Below, in pieces: positions 1-9,020 of a DNA stretch of 64,000 nt. Within the stretch, counting starts at the first letter, position 1. Every line of letters starts with the position of its first letter. The translations under genes and the position numbers were made by a program. The stretch covers positions 464,410-528,409 of the forward strand of contig CALNZC010000052.1 in NCBI GenBank assembly GCA_942490895.1, read 5' to 3'. The notes under the pieces were generated by a model. It had not been told where the DNA came from and did not search any database. It saw only the letters and a list, made by a program, of their open reading frames with translations. This stretch comes from JAGNXB01 sp942490895 (GTDB lineage Bacteria > Bacteroidota > Bacteroidia > Chitinophagales > Saprospiraceae).

Positions 1-1
1 G

Positions 2-322
2 AAGGATGAGTTGGAAGGTATTATTGCCAAAACGGAGAAAGAGGAGACGGATCTGAACAAGAAGTCTGATTCTGCAAAGAAAAAGATTGATGCCCGTTTG
101 TTGAAGGCCTATACCAAGATTCGCGAATCCTACCGCAACAAGTTGGCAGTCGTCCCAATCACTCGGAGTTCTTGTGGAGGATGTTTCAATTTCATCCCGC
201 CACAAATGGCCCTGGAGATCGGATTACACAAAAAGGTGGTTGCTTGCGAGCATTGCGGTCGAATCCTGATCGATGACTCCATCATCCTGGATGTTGCTCC
301 ACAGAATCTGGTTGAATCCTGA
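2..322 (+). CDS. C4-type zinc ribbon domain protein, 5'-partial
   Basis: The reading frame is open to the left edge of the window, so the start is missing and only the last 106 or so codons are present. The visible part begins as a charged, Lys/Glu-rich helix (probably the end of a coiled coil) and finishes with a zinc ribbon: SSCGGC, then about 23 residues later ACEHCG, giving two CxxC pairs. This layout is that of the CT398/DUF164 (zf-RING_7) family, whose biochemical role is not firmly known; nucleic-acid or protein binding is usually suggested. It ends 6 bases before the next gene, so the two may be co-transcribed. Confidence 0.8.
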   Translation, partial: KDELEGIIAKTEKEETDLNKKSDSAKKKIDARLLKAYTKIRESYRNKLAVVPITRSSCGGCFNFIPPQMALEIGLHKKVVACEHCGRILIDDSIILDVAPQNLVES

Positions 323-328
323 TCTAAG

Positions 329-1840
329 ATGTACTACATCTCCCAAAAAGCCCTGGCCCTTCTTGTGTCGGGGCTTTTTGTTTGTCTTTTTTCACCGATT
401 GCGATTTACGCTCAATCGACGGTGCGATTCACGAGTCCGGCGATGCAGGTGCATCGACAGGTGACCCGAATGGAGTTCACTGCAGCAAGGGAAGCCATTC
501 GGCAGATCACCAAAAATGATCCCAACAATGCTGTTGTTGAATTCCTTCAATTCGAGATGGACTTTCTGGCCAGTCTGACCTCTGAAGAGCCTATGGTCCT
601 AGACCGATTCCAGCGGCTGGCACAAGCACGTATCGACCGGATCCGAAACGTTCCTGAAACTGAGGTTTGGCGGCACTTCTGTCTTGGTGAAATGTACATG
701 ATGCGGGGTGTGATGGCCTCCAGACGACAGGCCTATCTGCAAGCCGTTTCGGATATCCGTAAAGGTTATCAGGCCACTGATGCCGGACTGAAGCGCTTTC
801 CGAAGTTTTTACCCTGTCGAAGGGATGCTGCAGTATTGCGCATCCTGATGGGCACAGTCCCGGATCGCTATCAATGGGCCCTGGAATGGATCAGTGGAAT
901 CGATGGCCATCTGGTCGAGGGGCTGGAAGAGCTTCGGGTCATTCGTAAAACCCTGAACAAGCAGGGACATTTCCTGGCTATGGATACGGGATTTCTGGAG
1001 GCGGTCATCAGCCACTATGTCCTTGGCCAAAAGGAGGAGGCACTTACACTTGGTGAATCTCTCCATGCCGGCGACCCCAACCATCCCTTTCTTCTATTTC
1101 TATTGGCCACACTTCAACAGGAGAATGGGCACAATGAGGCGACCATCCGCTTACTTTCCAGGCGACTTCAGGATCCACGGCAAGCCCCTTTTCCCTATCT
1201 GGATTACTTGTCTGGCAAAGCCTATTTGTATGCCCTCAACTTTACGGAGGCAGAATATGCTATCGAAAAATTCCGCGCATTGTGGCCAGGCGTCACACTA
1301 CAGGCAGATGCCCTGCAAAAGCTGGCCTGGTGTGCTCTTTTGCAGGGATATACTGCAGACTATTCCCGTATGATGTCTCAATGTGCCTTATTGGACGTCA
1401 GCTCACTTGATCAGGACAAGCAGGCTCATCTGGATGCCGTGGAGGGGATCACTCCCCATGCTGACATTCTCCGGGCCAGGCTTCTGTTCGATGGTGGCTA
1501 TCTGGATCGTGCATCCCGGATACTGGACGGTATCGACTTCAAATCCTTTCAACAGGAATCGGACCTTATCGAGTATGCCTATCGCCGTGGGCGGGTGGCT
1601 CAGGAGAAGGGTCAAGTCGATCAAGCCATCCAGTATTTCACCCAATGCTGGGAAGAAGGGCGGGATGCGTCTTTTCATTATGCTTGTGCCGGAGCCTTAT
1701 ATGCAGGCAATCTCTACCTCGAGCGAGGGCAGGGGCAGGAGGCCAGGATGTGGTATCGCCGGTGTCTGAATCTTTCTCCGGACAGATACCGTGATGGATT
1801 ACATCAAAAAGCAAAAGCAGGTCTATTGCAACTGGAGTGA
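329..1840 (+). CDS. Secreted TPR-like repeat protein of unknown function
   Basis: 503 residues. The N-terminus is a signal peptide: a hydrophobic stretch at about residues 8-25 followed by IYAQS, with cleavage probably after Ala. The rest is alpha-helical with degenerate tetratricopeptide-like repeats; the clearest are near the C-terminus (a segment starting GRVAQEKGQVDQAIQYF, and one with LYLERGQGQEARMWYRR). No catalytic motif is visible. The ATG lies 6 bases after the zinc-ribbon gene. A periplasmic or membrane-associated scaffolding role is the usual guess for such Bacteroidota proteins, but nothing in the sequence names a partner. Confidence 0.75.
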   Translation: MYYISQKALALLVSGLFVCLFSPIAIYAQSTVRFTSPAMQVHRQVTRMEFTAAREAIRQITKNDPNNAVVEFLQFEMDFLASLTSEEPMVLDRFQRLAQARIDRIRNVPETEVWRHFCLGEMYMMRGVMASRRQAYLQAVSDIRKGYQATDAGLKRFPKFLPCRRDAAVLRILMGTVPDRYQWALEWISGIDGHLVEGLEELRVIRKTLNKQGHFLAMDTGFLEAVISHYVLGQKEEALTLGESLHAGDPNHPFLLFLLATLQQENGHNEATIRLLSRRLQDPRQAPFPYLDYLSGKAYLYALNFTEAEYAIEKFRALWPGVTLQADALQKLAWCALLQGYTADYSRMMSQCALLDVSSLDQDKQAHLDAVEGITPHADILRARLLFDGGYLDRASRILDGIDFKSFQQESDLIEYAYRRGRVAQEKGQVDQAIQYFTQCWEEGRDASFHYACAGALYAGNLYLERGQGQEARMWYRRCLNLSPDRYRDGLHQKAKAGLLQLE

Positions 1841-1860
1841 TGACCCCTCCCCGATTTCCT

Positions 1861-1868
1861 TACCTTTG
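1861..1868 (+). promoter_or_regulatory. Bacteroidota-type -7 promoter box (TACCTTTG) before der
   Basis: TACCTTTG matches the Bacteroidota sigma-A -7 consensus TAnnTTTG. It lies 14 bases before the TTG start of der, implying a very short leader. A well-placed -33 TTG about 19 bases upstream was not seen, so the call rests on the -7 box and its position in the short gap between genes. Confidence 0.45.
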
Positions 1869-1882
1869 CGCAAAATAACACC

Positions 1883-3187
1883 TTGGGAAAAATAGTAGCC
1901 ATTGTTGGTCGGCCGAATGTCGGTAAATCGACCCTGTATAATCGGTTGATCGGTGAGCGTCAAGCCATCATCGACGATATCAGCGGAGTGACCCGTGATC
2001 GGATATATGGCGCCAGCATTTGGAATGGCAAACAGTTCTCGGTTGTCGACACGGGAGGGTTTGTGGAGCATTCGGATGATCCGTTCGAAAAGGAAATCCG
2101 TTCACAGGTCCTCATAGCCATTGACGAAGCTGCTGTCATCATCTTTATGGTAGATACCACGACAGGCATTACGGATCTCGATGAAGAGGTTGCCAACCTG
2201 CTACGTCGTTCAAAGAAGCCAATCTTCCTGGCTGTAAATAAGGTGGATAATCATTCCCGAATGTTACAAGCCAACGAGTTCTGGTCGCTCGGCTTTGAGA
2301 ATACATTCTTCCTTTCTTCGCTGTCTGGCAGTGGAACCGGAGAAATCCTGGATGCCGTAGTCGAACATATTCCAGCAGAAGAGGAAGAAGAGCCTTCAGC
2401 GTTGCCACGCATAGCGATCATTGGCCAGCCCAATGTGGGCAAATCTTCGTTGATCAATGCTCTTTTGGGAGAGGAACGAAATATTGTCACCGATGTAGCG
2501 GGTACCACCCGTGATGCGATTGACACCCATTATAACAAGTTTGGAAAGGAGTTCATTCTGATCGACACTGCGGGTATGCGCAGGAAGGCCAAGGTGCATG
2601 AAGATCTGGAATTCTACTCCGTGATGCGAGCGATCAAGGCCCTGGAGGAATCGGATATCTGCATCCTGATGGTGGATGCACAAACCGGCATTGAGGCACA
2701 GGATATGAGCCTGTTCAGGCTGGCCCAGCGCCGGCATAAAGGCCTGGTCATTCTGGTCAATAAGTGGGACCTGGTGGACAAGGAAACCAATACTGCCCGG
2801 GATATGGAAGCGGAGATCCGTGCGAAGATTGCCCCCTTCAATGATGTCCCGATCGTCTTTATTTCTGCGTTGGACAAGACCCGGATTTTCAAAGGTATGG
2901 ACGCGGCTATTCAGGTCTATAACAATCGCCAGCGTCGGATCAAAACATCAGCGCTCAATGAATTGATGCTGGACATCGTTGAACGGAACCCTCCTCCGGC
3001 ATATCGGGGACATTATATCAAAATCAAGTATATCACCCAGTTGCCCCTGGCCTATCCCGCATTTGTCTTCTTCACCAATCACCCCAAACAGATCAAAGAG
3101 GCATATCGGAATTTCCTGGACAACCAGTTGCGTCAACATTATGATTTTACCGGCATTCCTCTTGTATTGATGTTCCGCCAAAAGTAA
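1883..3187 (+). CDS. der: Ribosome-assembly GTPase Der (EngA)
   Basis: 434 residues, the normal length for Der, an essential GTPase with two G domains that helps mature the 50S ribosomal subunit in the cytoplasm. The first P-loop is GRPNVGKS at residues 9-16, followed by DTGG and NKVD. The second P-loop, GQPNVGKS, is near residue 181, followed by DTAGM and NKWD. The last 85 or so residues match the KH-like domain. The start is a TTG codon giving MGKIVAIVGRPN, the standard Der beginning; no ATG fits. It is followed after 3 bases by rfbC, so the three genes to 4,624 look like one operon. Confidence 0.97.
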   Translation: MGKIVAIVGRPNVGKSTLYNRLIGERQAIIDDISGVTRDRIYGASIWNGKQFSVVDTGGFVEHSDDPFEKEIRSQVLIAIDEAAVIIFMVDTTTGITDLDEEVANLLRRSKKPIFLAVNKVDNHSRMLQANEFWSLGFENTFFLSSLSGSGTGEILDAVVEHIPAEEEEEPSALPRIAIIGQPNVGKSSLINALLGEERNIVTDVAGTTRDAIDTHYNKFGKEFILIDTAGMRRKAKVHEDLEFYSVMRAIKALEESDICILMVDAQTGIEAQDMSLFRLAQRRHKGLVILVNKWDLVDKETNTARDMEAEIRAKIAPFNDVPIVFISALDKTRIFKGMDAAIQVYNNRQRRIKTSALNELMLDIVERNPPPAYRGHYIKIKYITQLPLAYPAFVFFTNHPKQIKEAYRNFLDNQLRQHYDFTGIPLVLMFRQK

Positions 3188-3190
3188 CCT

Positions 3191-3742
3191 ATGGCATTTG
3201 TTGAGACACCCATCCAAGATCTTGTTCTGTATACACCCAACCTGTTCCAGGATAAGCGAGGGTATTTCATGGAGAGTTTTAATGCCCGTGTATTTTCTGC
3301 ACAGGGCATCCATAATCCTTTTCTACAAGACAATCAGGCCAGGTCACAATATGGGGTGGTGCGTGGATTACACTATCAGACCGGGCTTGCGATGCAAGCC
3401 AAACTCGTCCGGGTGGTCGAAGGGGTTGTCCTCGATGTCGTGGTTGATCTTCGCCCTGACTCTGCCACCTATGGAAAAGTTTATTCAGTAGAAATTTCTG
3501 CAGAAAATCATCTGCAACTCTATGTCCCTCGCGGATTTGCCCATGGTTACAGTGTGTTGAGTGAGACTGCGGTCTTCTTTTACAAGTGCGACCAGTACTA
3601 CGACCGTGACCAGGAAGGCGGCATTCATCCGGAGGATGAAAATCTGGACATTGATTGGGGCATTCCGAAAGACCAGCGTATCATTTCCGATAAGGACAAA
3701 CTCCTCCCCGTTTTCGGGGATCATCGACCCATACATCTTTAA
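3191..3742 (+). CDS. rfbC: dTDP-4-dehydrorhamnose 3,5-epimerase
   Basis: 183 residues, normal length for RmlC/RfbC. The enzyme epimerises dTDP-4-keto-6-deoxyglucose at C3 and C5, the third step of dTDP-L-rhamnose synthesis for surface polysaccharide. Family signatures are present: the N-terminal DKRGYFMESFN segment, VVRGLHYQ with the catalytic-base histidine, the VVDLRPDSATYGK strand and the PRGFAHGYSVLSE motif. The start lies 3 bases after der and the gene ends 3 bases before rfbD. The first two pathway genes (rfbA, rfbB) are not in the window. Confidence 0.96.
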   Translation: MAFVETPIQDLVLYTPNLFQDKRGYFMESFNARVFSAQGIHNPFLQDNQARSQYGVVRGLHYQTGLAMQAKLVRVVEGVVLDVVVDLRPDSATYGKVYSVEISAENHLQLYVPRGFAHGYSVLSETAVFFYKCDQYYDRDQEGGIHPEDENLDIDWGIPKDQRIISDKDKLLPVFGDHRPIHL

Positions 3743-3745
3743 GAC

Positions 3746-4624
3746 ATGCGGATACTCGTCACCGGTGCACAGGGGCAATTGGGCCTCGCTCTACAAAGGA
3801 TCGCTCCGCTGCACAAAACCATGGAATGGCATTTTCATGGCCGGGTAGATCTGGACCTATTGGATGAAGAAATGGTCGATCGCATGGTTCGCTTCCTGCA
3901 ACCAGACGTGATCATTAACACGGCCGCATATACGGCTGTGGATCTAGCAGAGAAAGAAGAGGCCAAGGCCTTCCAACTCAATCGGGATGCAGTGGTTTAC
4001 CTGGCACATGCCGCCCGGAATACCGGTTCCAAGATCCTGCATCTTTCGACGGATTATGTCTATGACAATGGCCAGATGACGCCTTATCTGGAAACGGACC
4101 AAGTGCTCCCGGGTAGCGTTTATGCCCGCAGCAAACATGCTGGAGAGGAAGCATTACTTGGAGTAGATCCGACACATGTTATCTTCCGCACTTCCTGGTT
4201 GTATGGACCTGTCCGCCACAATTTCCTGCAGACGATGCTCCGACTGGGACGCGAAAGGTCACAGATTGATGTTGTCTTTGATCAGGTGGGTACGCCTACC
4301 TGCACCCATGATCTCTCAGAGGCCATTGTTCAGGTGCTGAAGCAGATGGAACAGGACCCCGCTGTTGGTGATGCTTTCCGAGGCATCTATAATTTCTCAA
4401 ATGAAGGTGTCTGCAGCTGGTATGATTTTGCCGTGGCCATTATGCGCTTCAAGCATCTCCCCTGTCGGGTTCGGCCCATTCGAAGTGCTGCCTTCCCTAC
4501 TCCGGCCAAGCGTCCTTCCTTTAGTGTCATGGACAAGTCCAAGATCAAGGATCAATTCGGGCTGATCATCCCTCATTGGCGGGATGCACTGGAGCGATGT
4601 ATGGGGCAAACCGAGGTCGGATAA
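3746..4624 (+). CDS. rfbD: dTDP-4-dehydrorhamnose reductase
   Basis: 292 residues. It reduces dTDP-4-keto-L-rhamnose to dTDP-L-rhamnose with NAD(P)H, the last pathway step. It is a short-chain dehydrogenase/extended-SDR fold: the N-terminal nucleotide-binding GAQGQLG motif, the STDYVYD segment, and the catalytic YxxxK in YARSKHAGE. The substrate-domain motif RTSWLYG and a C-terminal RPSFSVMDKSK block are typical of RmlD. It is the last gene of the der-rfbC-rfbD cluster and converges on the biotin carrier gene 11 bases downstream. Confidence 0.95.
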   Translation: MRILVTGAQGQLGLALQRIAPLHKTMEWHFHGRVDLDLLDEEMVDRMVRFLQPDVIINTAAYTAVDLAEKEEAKAFQLNRDAVVYLAHAARNTGSKILHLSTDYVYDNGQMTPYLETDQVLPGSVYARSKHAGEEALLGVDPTHVIFRTSWLYGPVRHNFLQTMLRLGRERSQIDVVFDQVGTPTCTHDLSEAIVQVLKQMEQDPAVGDAFRGIYNFSNEGVCSWYDFAVAIMRFKHLPCRVRPIRSAAFPTPAKRPSFSVMDKSKIKDQFGLIIPHWRDALERCMGQTEVG

Positions 4625-4635
4625 AGGGTTCTTTT

Positions 4636-5127
4636 CTACTCGAAAACGATCATCACCTGCCCTTTCTCGACGGCATCTCCAGATCCGATGAGCACTTCTT
4701 TCACGACTCCATCAGCGGGTGACTTGATGACATTTTCCATTTTCATGGCTTCGAGGATCAGTACAGGATCACCTTCCTGAAGGGATTGTCCAATGGAAAC
4801 CTGCACGCTACCGATCAGGCCGGGCATCGGTGCCTTGATGTCATTAATGGAGTGTACGGCCTTTTTGGCCAGCCCTAGACGATTGATCAACACATCATAG
4901 GGGTCGGAGAGTCTGACTTCGTGTCTGAACCCGTTGACTCTCAGGACAAAAATCTTTTCGGAGTAATTCGCCTCCACTACTTCCACATGGAAGGCTTTAC
5001 CCTGATGTAAGAGCTGCCATTTTCCGTCACCTTCAGGCAGGATGTCCATATCCTCCAGATCGGTGACATCGAGGGGCAGGCTGATCTGATCATCGACTTT
5101 GGCTTCGTATGTCTTGGGTTCGAGCAT
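4636..5127 (-). CDS. Biotin/lipoyl-binding carrier protein (biotin carboxyl carrier subunit)
   Basis: 163 residues. The C-terminal 80 or so residues form a biotinyl domain with the EAMKMEN motif; Lys129 is the expected biotinylation site. The N-terminal half is a beta-rich linker domain seen in the stand-alone carrier subunits of Bacteroidota acyl-CoA (propionyl- or acetyl-CoA) or oxaloacetate decarboxylase-type complexes. The partner carboxylase subunits are not nearby, so the substrate cannot be named. The stop lies 11 bases from the end of convergent rfbD. A 212-bp divergent gap separates it from the LVIVD gene. Confidence 0.88.
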   Translation of the reverse strand: MLEPKTYEAKVDDQISLPLDVTDLEDMDILPEGDGKWQLLHQGKAFHVEVVEANYSEKIFVLRVNGFRHEVRLSDPYDVLINRLGLAKKAVHSINDIKAPMPGLIGSVQVSIGQSLQEGDPVLILEAMKMENVIKSPADGVVKEVLIGSGDAVEKGQVMIVFE

Positions 5128-5326
5128 CTTTACAAATTGACGGGTTGAAGATACAGCCCATACCGAATATCCCCGTATCCCAACCAGGAAATGAGATCTG
5201 AACCAGGGAAACTGGACTACTTGCCCGGAATATCAATGTTCTGTGGGATATCCTCTAAATCTGTTGTTGATCGGCCAACTTGGGTCATTGGGCGAGTTCA
5301 CACTGTCAGATAACACCCAAATAGCC

Positions 5327-5334
5327 TACTTTTG
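5327..5334 (+). promoter_or_regulatory. Bacteroidota-type -7 promoter box (TACTTTTG)
   Basis: TACTTTTG matches TAnnTTTG and ends 5 bases before the ATG of the LVIVD-repeat gene. A transcript from it would be nearly leaderless, unless translation starts at a later ATG. No clear -33 TTTG is at the usual spacing. Confidence 0.4.
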
Positions 5335-5339
5335 TCCAC

Positions 5340-6731
5340 ATGCAGAGAATCACCACACTCCTATTTGTTTGCCTGATCGCTTCCAATTTCCTAGCTGCTC
5401 AAACGGAGCCAGCCAATTTGCTCGGTCGTTGGTTTGAAGACACACTTGTTGGCTCGTCGGCCTACAACAACACGTATAATGAGGTCTGGGGCCTTGCTGC
5501 TGATGGTCGTGAATACGCCATCATCGGCTCCACAGCTGGCACTCATTTCATCGAGGTAACTGACCCCACCCAGCCAGAAGAACGATTCTTCTTTCCAGGC
5601 AAAGCCACAGGCAAGTCCATCATTCACCGGGATTACGAGACCTACCAGGGGTATATCTATGCGGTCTGCGATGAAGGGCAAAGTTCCCTACAGATCATTG
5701 ACATTCGCCAGATGCCGGATACAGCATTCATCGTTTATGATGACAATGCTCTACTCAGCCGTACACACAATATTGAAATCGACACGGTCAAAGGCATGTT
5801 ATACACCTTCGCTACTGGTGGTGGTTCAACCAGTTACTCTGCTCTGCGGGTCTATGACCTGGCCGATCCGATCAATCCGGTTTTTATTGGATCGTACAAT
5901 GTATTCGGAGATATCATAGCTGGCCATGTTCATGATGGCTATATTCGGAATGGCCTTGCCTATCTGAACTGTGGATATGATGGTATGGCCATTGTAGACT
6001 TTACCGATCCCGCCAATCCCGTGGCTTTGGGGAGCCTGGCGGACTATCCTTTCAAGGGATATAATCATTCGGGGTGGGGAGATGAGACCGGTCAGTACTA
6101 TTACCTGGCAGATGAGAATCATGCCAAGCCGATCAAGACTCTGGATGTATCCGACCCATCGAATATCAAAGTCCTGGGCACATTTGATGCCGAGGTCCCA
6201 AATCCAACCAGTATTCCCCACAACCAACTGGTTCGAGGTGACTTTCTCTACGTTTCCTATTACTATGATGGTCTGGTGGTCTTTGATATTTCCGATCCGG
6301 AAAATCCTTTCCCTGCTTATTCCTATGATACCAGTAATGAACCCAATGCTTCAAGCTATAAGGGGGCATGGGGCGTATACCCTTATCTCCCATCCGGGAA
6401 TATTCTGGTTTCCGATATGCAGGAGGGCTTGTTTGTGTTTGAAAAGATCGATCCGGCTATCACCTCTGTCCACACGCCCTTTGCGGATCCGGCTTTGATG
6501 TCGATTTTCCCGAATCCGGCAACGTCCACCCTTTATCTGGAGGCGGCTCCCGGGTTGGAATGGGGTGATGTTCAACTGTTGGATATTACCGGTCGGCAGG
6601 CCGGTCACTGGACTGGACAAGTCCACCAAATCGAGCTGCCTGCCATGTTGAATGAAGGGATGTATTTCCTTCACATGAAGACATCAGAAGGCCTGTTGAT
6701 CAAACGTATTCACATTCATGGTGAACGGTAG
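5340..6731 (+). CDS. LVIVD-repeat (choice-of-anchor B family) T9SS-sorted surface protein
   Basis: 463 residues. A signal peptide (MQRITTLLFVCLIASNFLAA) is followed by a beta-propeller-like body with repeated segments of the LVIVD type, such as SLQIIDIRQ, ALRVYDLADPINPVFIGSY, MAIVDFTDPANPVALGS and LVVFDISDPENPFPAYSY. This is the body of the choice-of-anchor B family, of unknown activity. The last 75 or so residues start at IFPNPATSTLYLE and end GMYFLHMKTSEGLLIKRIHIHGER, a type A T9SS sorting domain for export across the outer membrane and surface anchoring. Its 3' end overlaps the porin start by 14 bases. Confidence 0.88.
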   Translation: MQRITTLLFVCLIASNFLAAQTEPANLLGRWFEDTLVGSSAYNNTYNEVWGLAADGREYAIIGSTAGTHFIEVTDPTQPEERFFFPGKATGKSIIHRDYETYQGYIYAVCDEGQSSLQIIDIRQMPDTAFIVYDDNALLSRTHNIEIDTVKGMLYTFATGGGSTSYSALRVYDLADPINPVFIGSYNVFGDIIAGHVHDGYIRNGLAYLNCGYDGMAIVDFTDPANPVALGSLADYPFKGYNHSGWGDETGQYYYLADENHAKPIKTLDVSDPSNIKVLGTFDAEVPNPTSIPHNQLVRGDFLYVSYYYDGLVVFDISDPENPFPAYSYDTSNEPNASSYKGAWGVYPYLPSGNILVSDMQEGLFVFEKIDPAITSVHTPFADPALMSIFPNPATSTLYLEAAPGLEWGDVQLLDITGRQAGHWTGQVHQIELPAMLNEGMYFLHMKTSEGLLIKRIHIHGER

Positions 6732-8685
6732 TTCCGTCTTTGTTCGCTCTTGCACTGTATTTCTGATCTGGCTGTGGTTCTGTGTCGGATCTGACGCACA
6801 AATCCTTCCAACCAAGGCAGTCAATCCCGAAGGGCCGCAATCTGACAGTGCCCGAGTCAGACAACCTGTCCGTGACTCGATTGTCTCTCGGGAGATCATT
6901 GCTTACTCTGCGTTCCGGCCCTGGCAAAAAAAGCTTCAGCCTGAAGAGGAACTCCCGCAATGGCACAGCTTTGATCCACTGGACAAGCAGTCTGATCAGC
7001 GTGAATATGCCCGTCTTCACAATGTGGGAACTGCCGCGATTCCATTACAACCAAGCCGACGGACATCGATCGGTTTTGATGCAGGTTTTCACGCCTACGA
7101 TCCCTATCTGCTCTCTGCGGACAGCATTGTCTTTTTAACTGCCCCTCTGGCCTATACCGATGTCTCCTATTCGCAGGGACCGACTTCGGAAGATGGGATC
7201 TTCACGGGAACTCTGGCTCGACGCTTCGGCAAGGGCACTGATTTTCGGATCGACGCTCTGCGTATTTACAATTTCGGGGCGTACAGTCATTTGGCAAACC
7301 ATCATTCTTCTCTCCGACTGGGTATTCGCTACCTCAACCCATCCGGGAAGTATGGCCTGACTCTCCTCCATGGAAATCACATTATCGACCAGGAAGAAAA
7401 CGGGGGAATTCGAACCGATACCTTGTACGGAACCGATAACTATGAAGCGGAGATCAATATTCCCATTTTCCTGACCACAGCGGAGACCCGTCATCGGATC
7501 ACAGATTATCAGGTCGCCCAGGCCTATGCGGTCGCGGGTAAGGTCGATCACGACAGCTTGGGTCGATTGGTCTTTTTCCACCGGTTGCGCTGGCAGGATC
7601 GGTCTTATAAGTTCAGTGATGCGAATCCCGCCGCAGACTCCCTTTATTATGGGAATTTTCAAACGGATCAGCGCGGAATCCGTCAGTTTACCACCTGGAG
7701 CACCCTCAGCAATACGGGTGAGGTCCTGGCTTCCTGGCGATCTGCCGGGGGGACATCCATCAGCTTTCAGGGCGGGCTCGAACATCGGTATCACCAATGG
7801 AACAATGAAGTCAATCAAAGCGCTGTCAACAATGTTCTCCTCCTGGGTGAGCTGAATATGCGGTGGCGTGAACAGCTGGACATCAGGGGGCGTACCCAGA
7901 TCGATCTTGGAGATCAGGTTGGCTCCTGGTTAGTCGAAGGAGGCATTGGTCTTCAGACCGAACGATTAGGTGACCTGAAGGCCGGTATTTTGTTCAGTCA
8001 GCGATTCCCGGATCTGGTCCAGGAGCAGCTGGTGATCAGCCAACGGATGGTCTACAAGCAGGATTGGCTCAAGCCACAACAGCAAAGCCTGTTTGGCAGC
8101 CTGCGCATCAAACCCATCGGATTTGCGGCAGGAGTCCATCTGGGACTACTGACGAATACTATCATCACTACGGCGGCTGGACTTCCAGAACAAGTGACCG
8201 AAACCGTCGCTGTCAACCAGATCTGGATCAAACATCATTTGAAGGTGTGGCATCTGCATCTGGACAATAAGGTCAGTTATCAAAACAGCAGTGATGACCG
8301 CATCCGCTATCCGGAATGGGTCACGCGTCATCAATTGTACTACGATGGAAGATGGTTCAAGCAGACCTTGCGTACACAGATCGGGCTTGAAGCCCGGATG
8401 ATCTCTCCCTGGACTCCGTACGGCTATCAACCTGTTTCCGGACAATTCACCCTCCAGGATCAAACCAAAGAAGATTGGTATCCACAGATCGATGGCTATT
8501 TCTCCATGGAGCGCCTGGGCTTCCGTGCGTATCTGCAATTTGAAAACATTGGCAGAGCCATTTTTGGATGGAAGGGGATTGCTACGAATGGGGCGGAAAT
8601 CCCCAAGCAGTTCAGTACGGTATCTGGATACCCGCAACCAGAGATGTGGATGCGTTGGGGTGTGGCTTTTCGATTTAGAGGGTGA
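6718..8685 (+). CDS. Putative outer-membrane porin (Porin_10-like)
   Basis: 655 residues. An N-terminal hydrophobic stretch followed by VGSDAQ is a signal peptide. The region around residues 75-180 (DKQSDQREYARLHNVGTAA; PLAYTDVSYSQG; FRIDALRIYNFGAYSHL) resembles the putative-porin family of Bacteroidota (PF14121). The rest is alternating amphipathic strands ending in an aromatic residue pattern (WGVAFRFRG), as expected for a beta-barrel. The start overlaps the LVIVD gene by 14 bases, suggesting translational coupling; a later in-frame start would remove the signal peptide. Cargo is unknown. Confidence 0.78.
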   Translation: MVNGSSVFVRSCTVFLIWLWFCVGSDAQILPTKAVNPEGPQSDSARVRQPVRDSIVSREIIAYSAFRPWQKKLQPEEELPQWHSFDPLDKQSDQREYARLHNVGTAAIPLQPSRRTSIGFDAGFHAYDPYLLSADSIVFLTAPLAYTDVSYSQGPTSEDGIFTGTLARRFGKGTDFRIDALRIYNFGAYSHLANHHSSLRLGIRYLNPSGKYGLTLLHGNHIIDQEENGGIRTDTLYGTDNYEAEINIPIFLTTAETRHRITDYQVAQAYAVAGKVDHDSLGRLVFFHRLRWQDRSYKFSDANPAADSLYYGNFQTDQRGIRQFTTWSTLSNTGEVLASWRSAGGTSISFQGGLEHRYHQWNNEVNQSAVNNVLLLGELNMRWREQLDIRGRTQIDLGDQVGSWLVEGGIGLQTERLGDLKAGILFSQRFPDLVQEQLVISQRMVYKQDWLKPQQQSLFGSLRIKPIGFAAGVHLGLLTNTIITTAAGLPEQVTETVAVNQIWIKHHLKVWHLHLDNKVSYQNSSDDRIRYPEWVTRHQLYYDGRWFKQTLRTQIGLEARMISPWTPYGYQPVSGQFTLQDQTKEDWYPQIDGYFSMERLGFRAYLQFENIGRAIFGWKGIATNGAEIPKQFSTVSGYPQPEMWMRWGVAFRFRG

Positions 8686-9020
8686 TGGAGGATATGAGGT
8701 GGGAGGTTTTGAGTTGGGGGGTATTGCGTTATTTCGAAGTGCTGGTCGATAGTGTCAGTTGGTCACAGATAGCTTCAGCCGTCATCTGCGTTTACATTTC
8801 TGAAGCAGATAGTTTCCCCTTAAGGGATATTTCCCTTTGCCGTGGGTGAATTGAGGTGGTAATGAGAAAAAATCAAGACTGTTTACCTGACTCAGCGGGA
8901 GAACGGCACACAGCGGGAGCATGGGATTCGGAGGCCTGATCACCTTCTGGTGAACCTCCCTCTCGAATTCGGGTTTTATCTATAGAGTTTCCGATCTTAG
9001 CACAACTCAAATCACTGAAT
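8686..9020. other. Intergenic, no gene seen
   Basis: 335 bases between the porin and the Crp-type regulator. Frames on both strands are short and without family resemblance. No convincing terminator hairpin or promoter pair was found. Confidence 0.6.

Noticed and set aside
7135..7818. A 227-codon minus frame inside the porin gene
   Set aside because: It is a shadow of the beta-barrel coding sequence without any family features.
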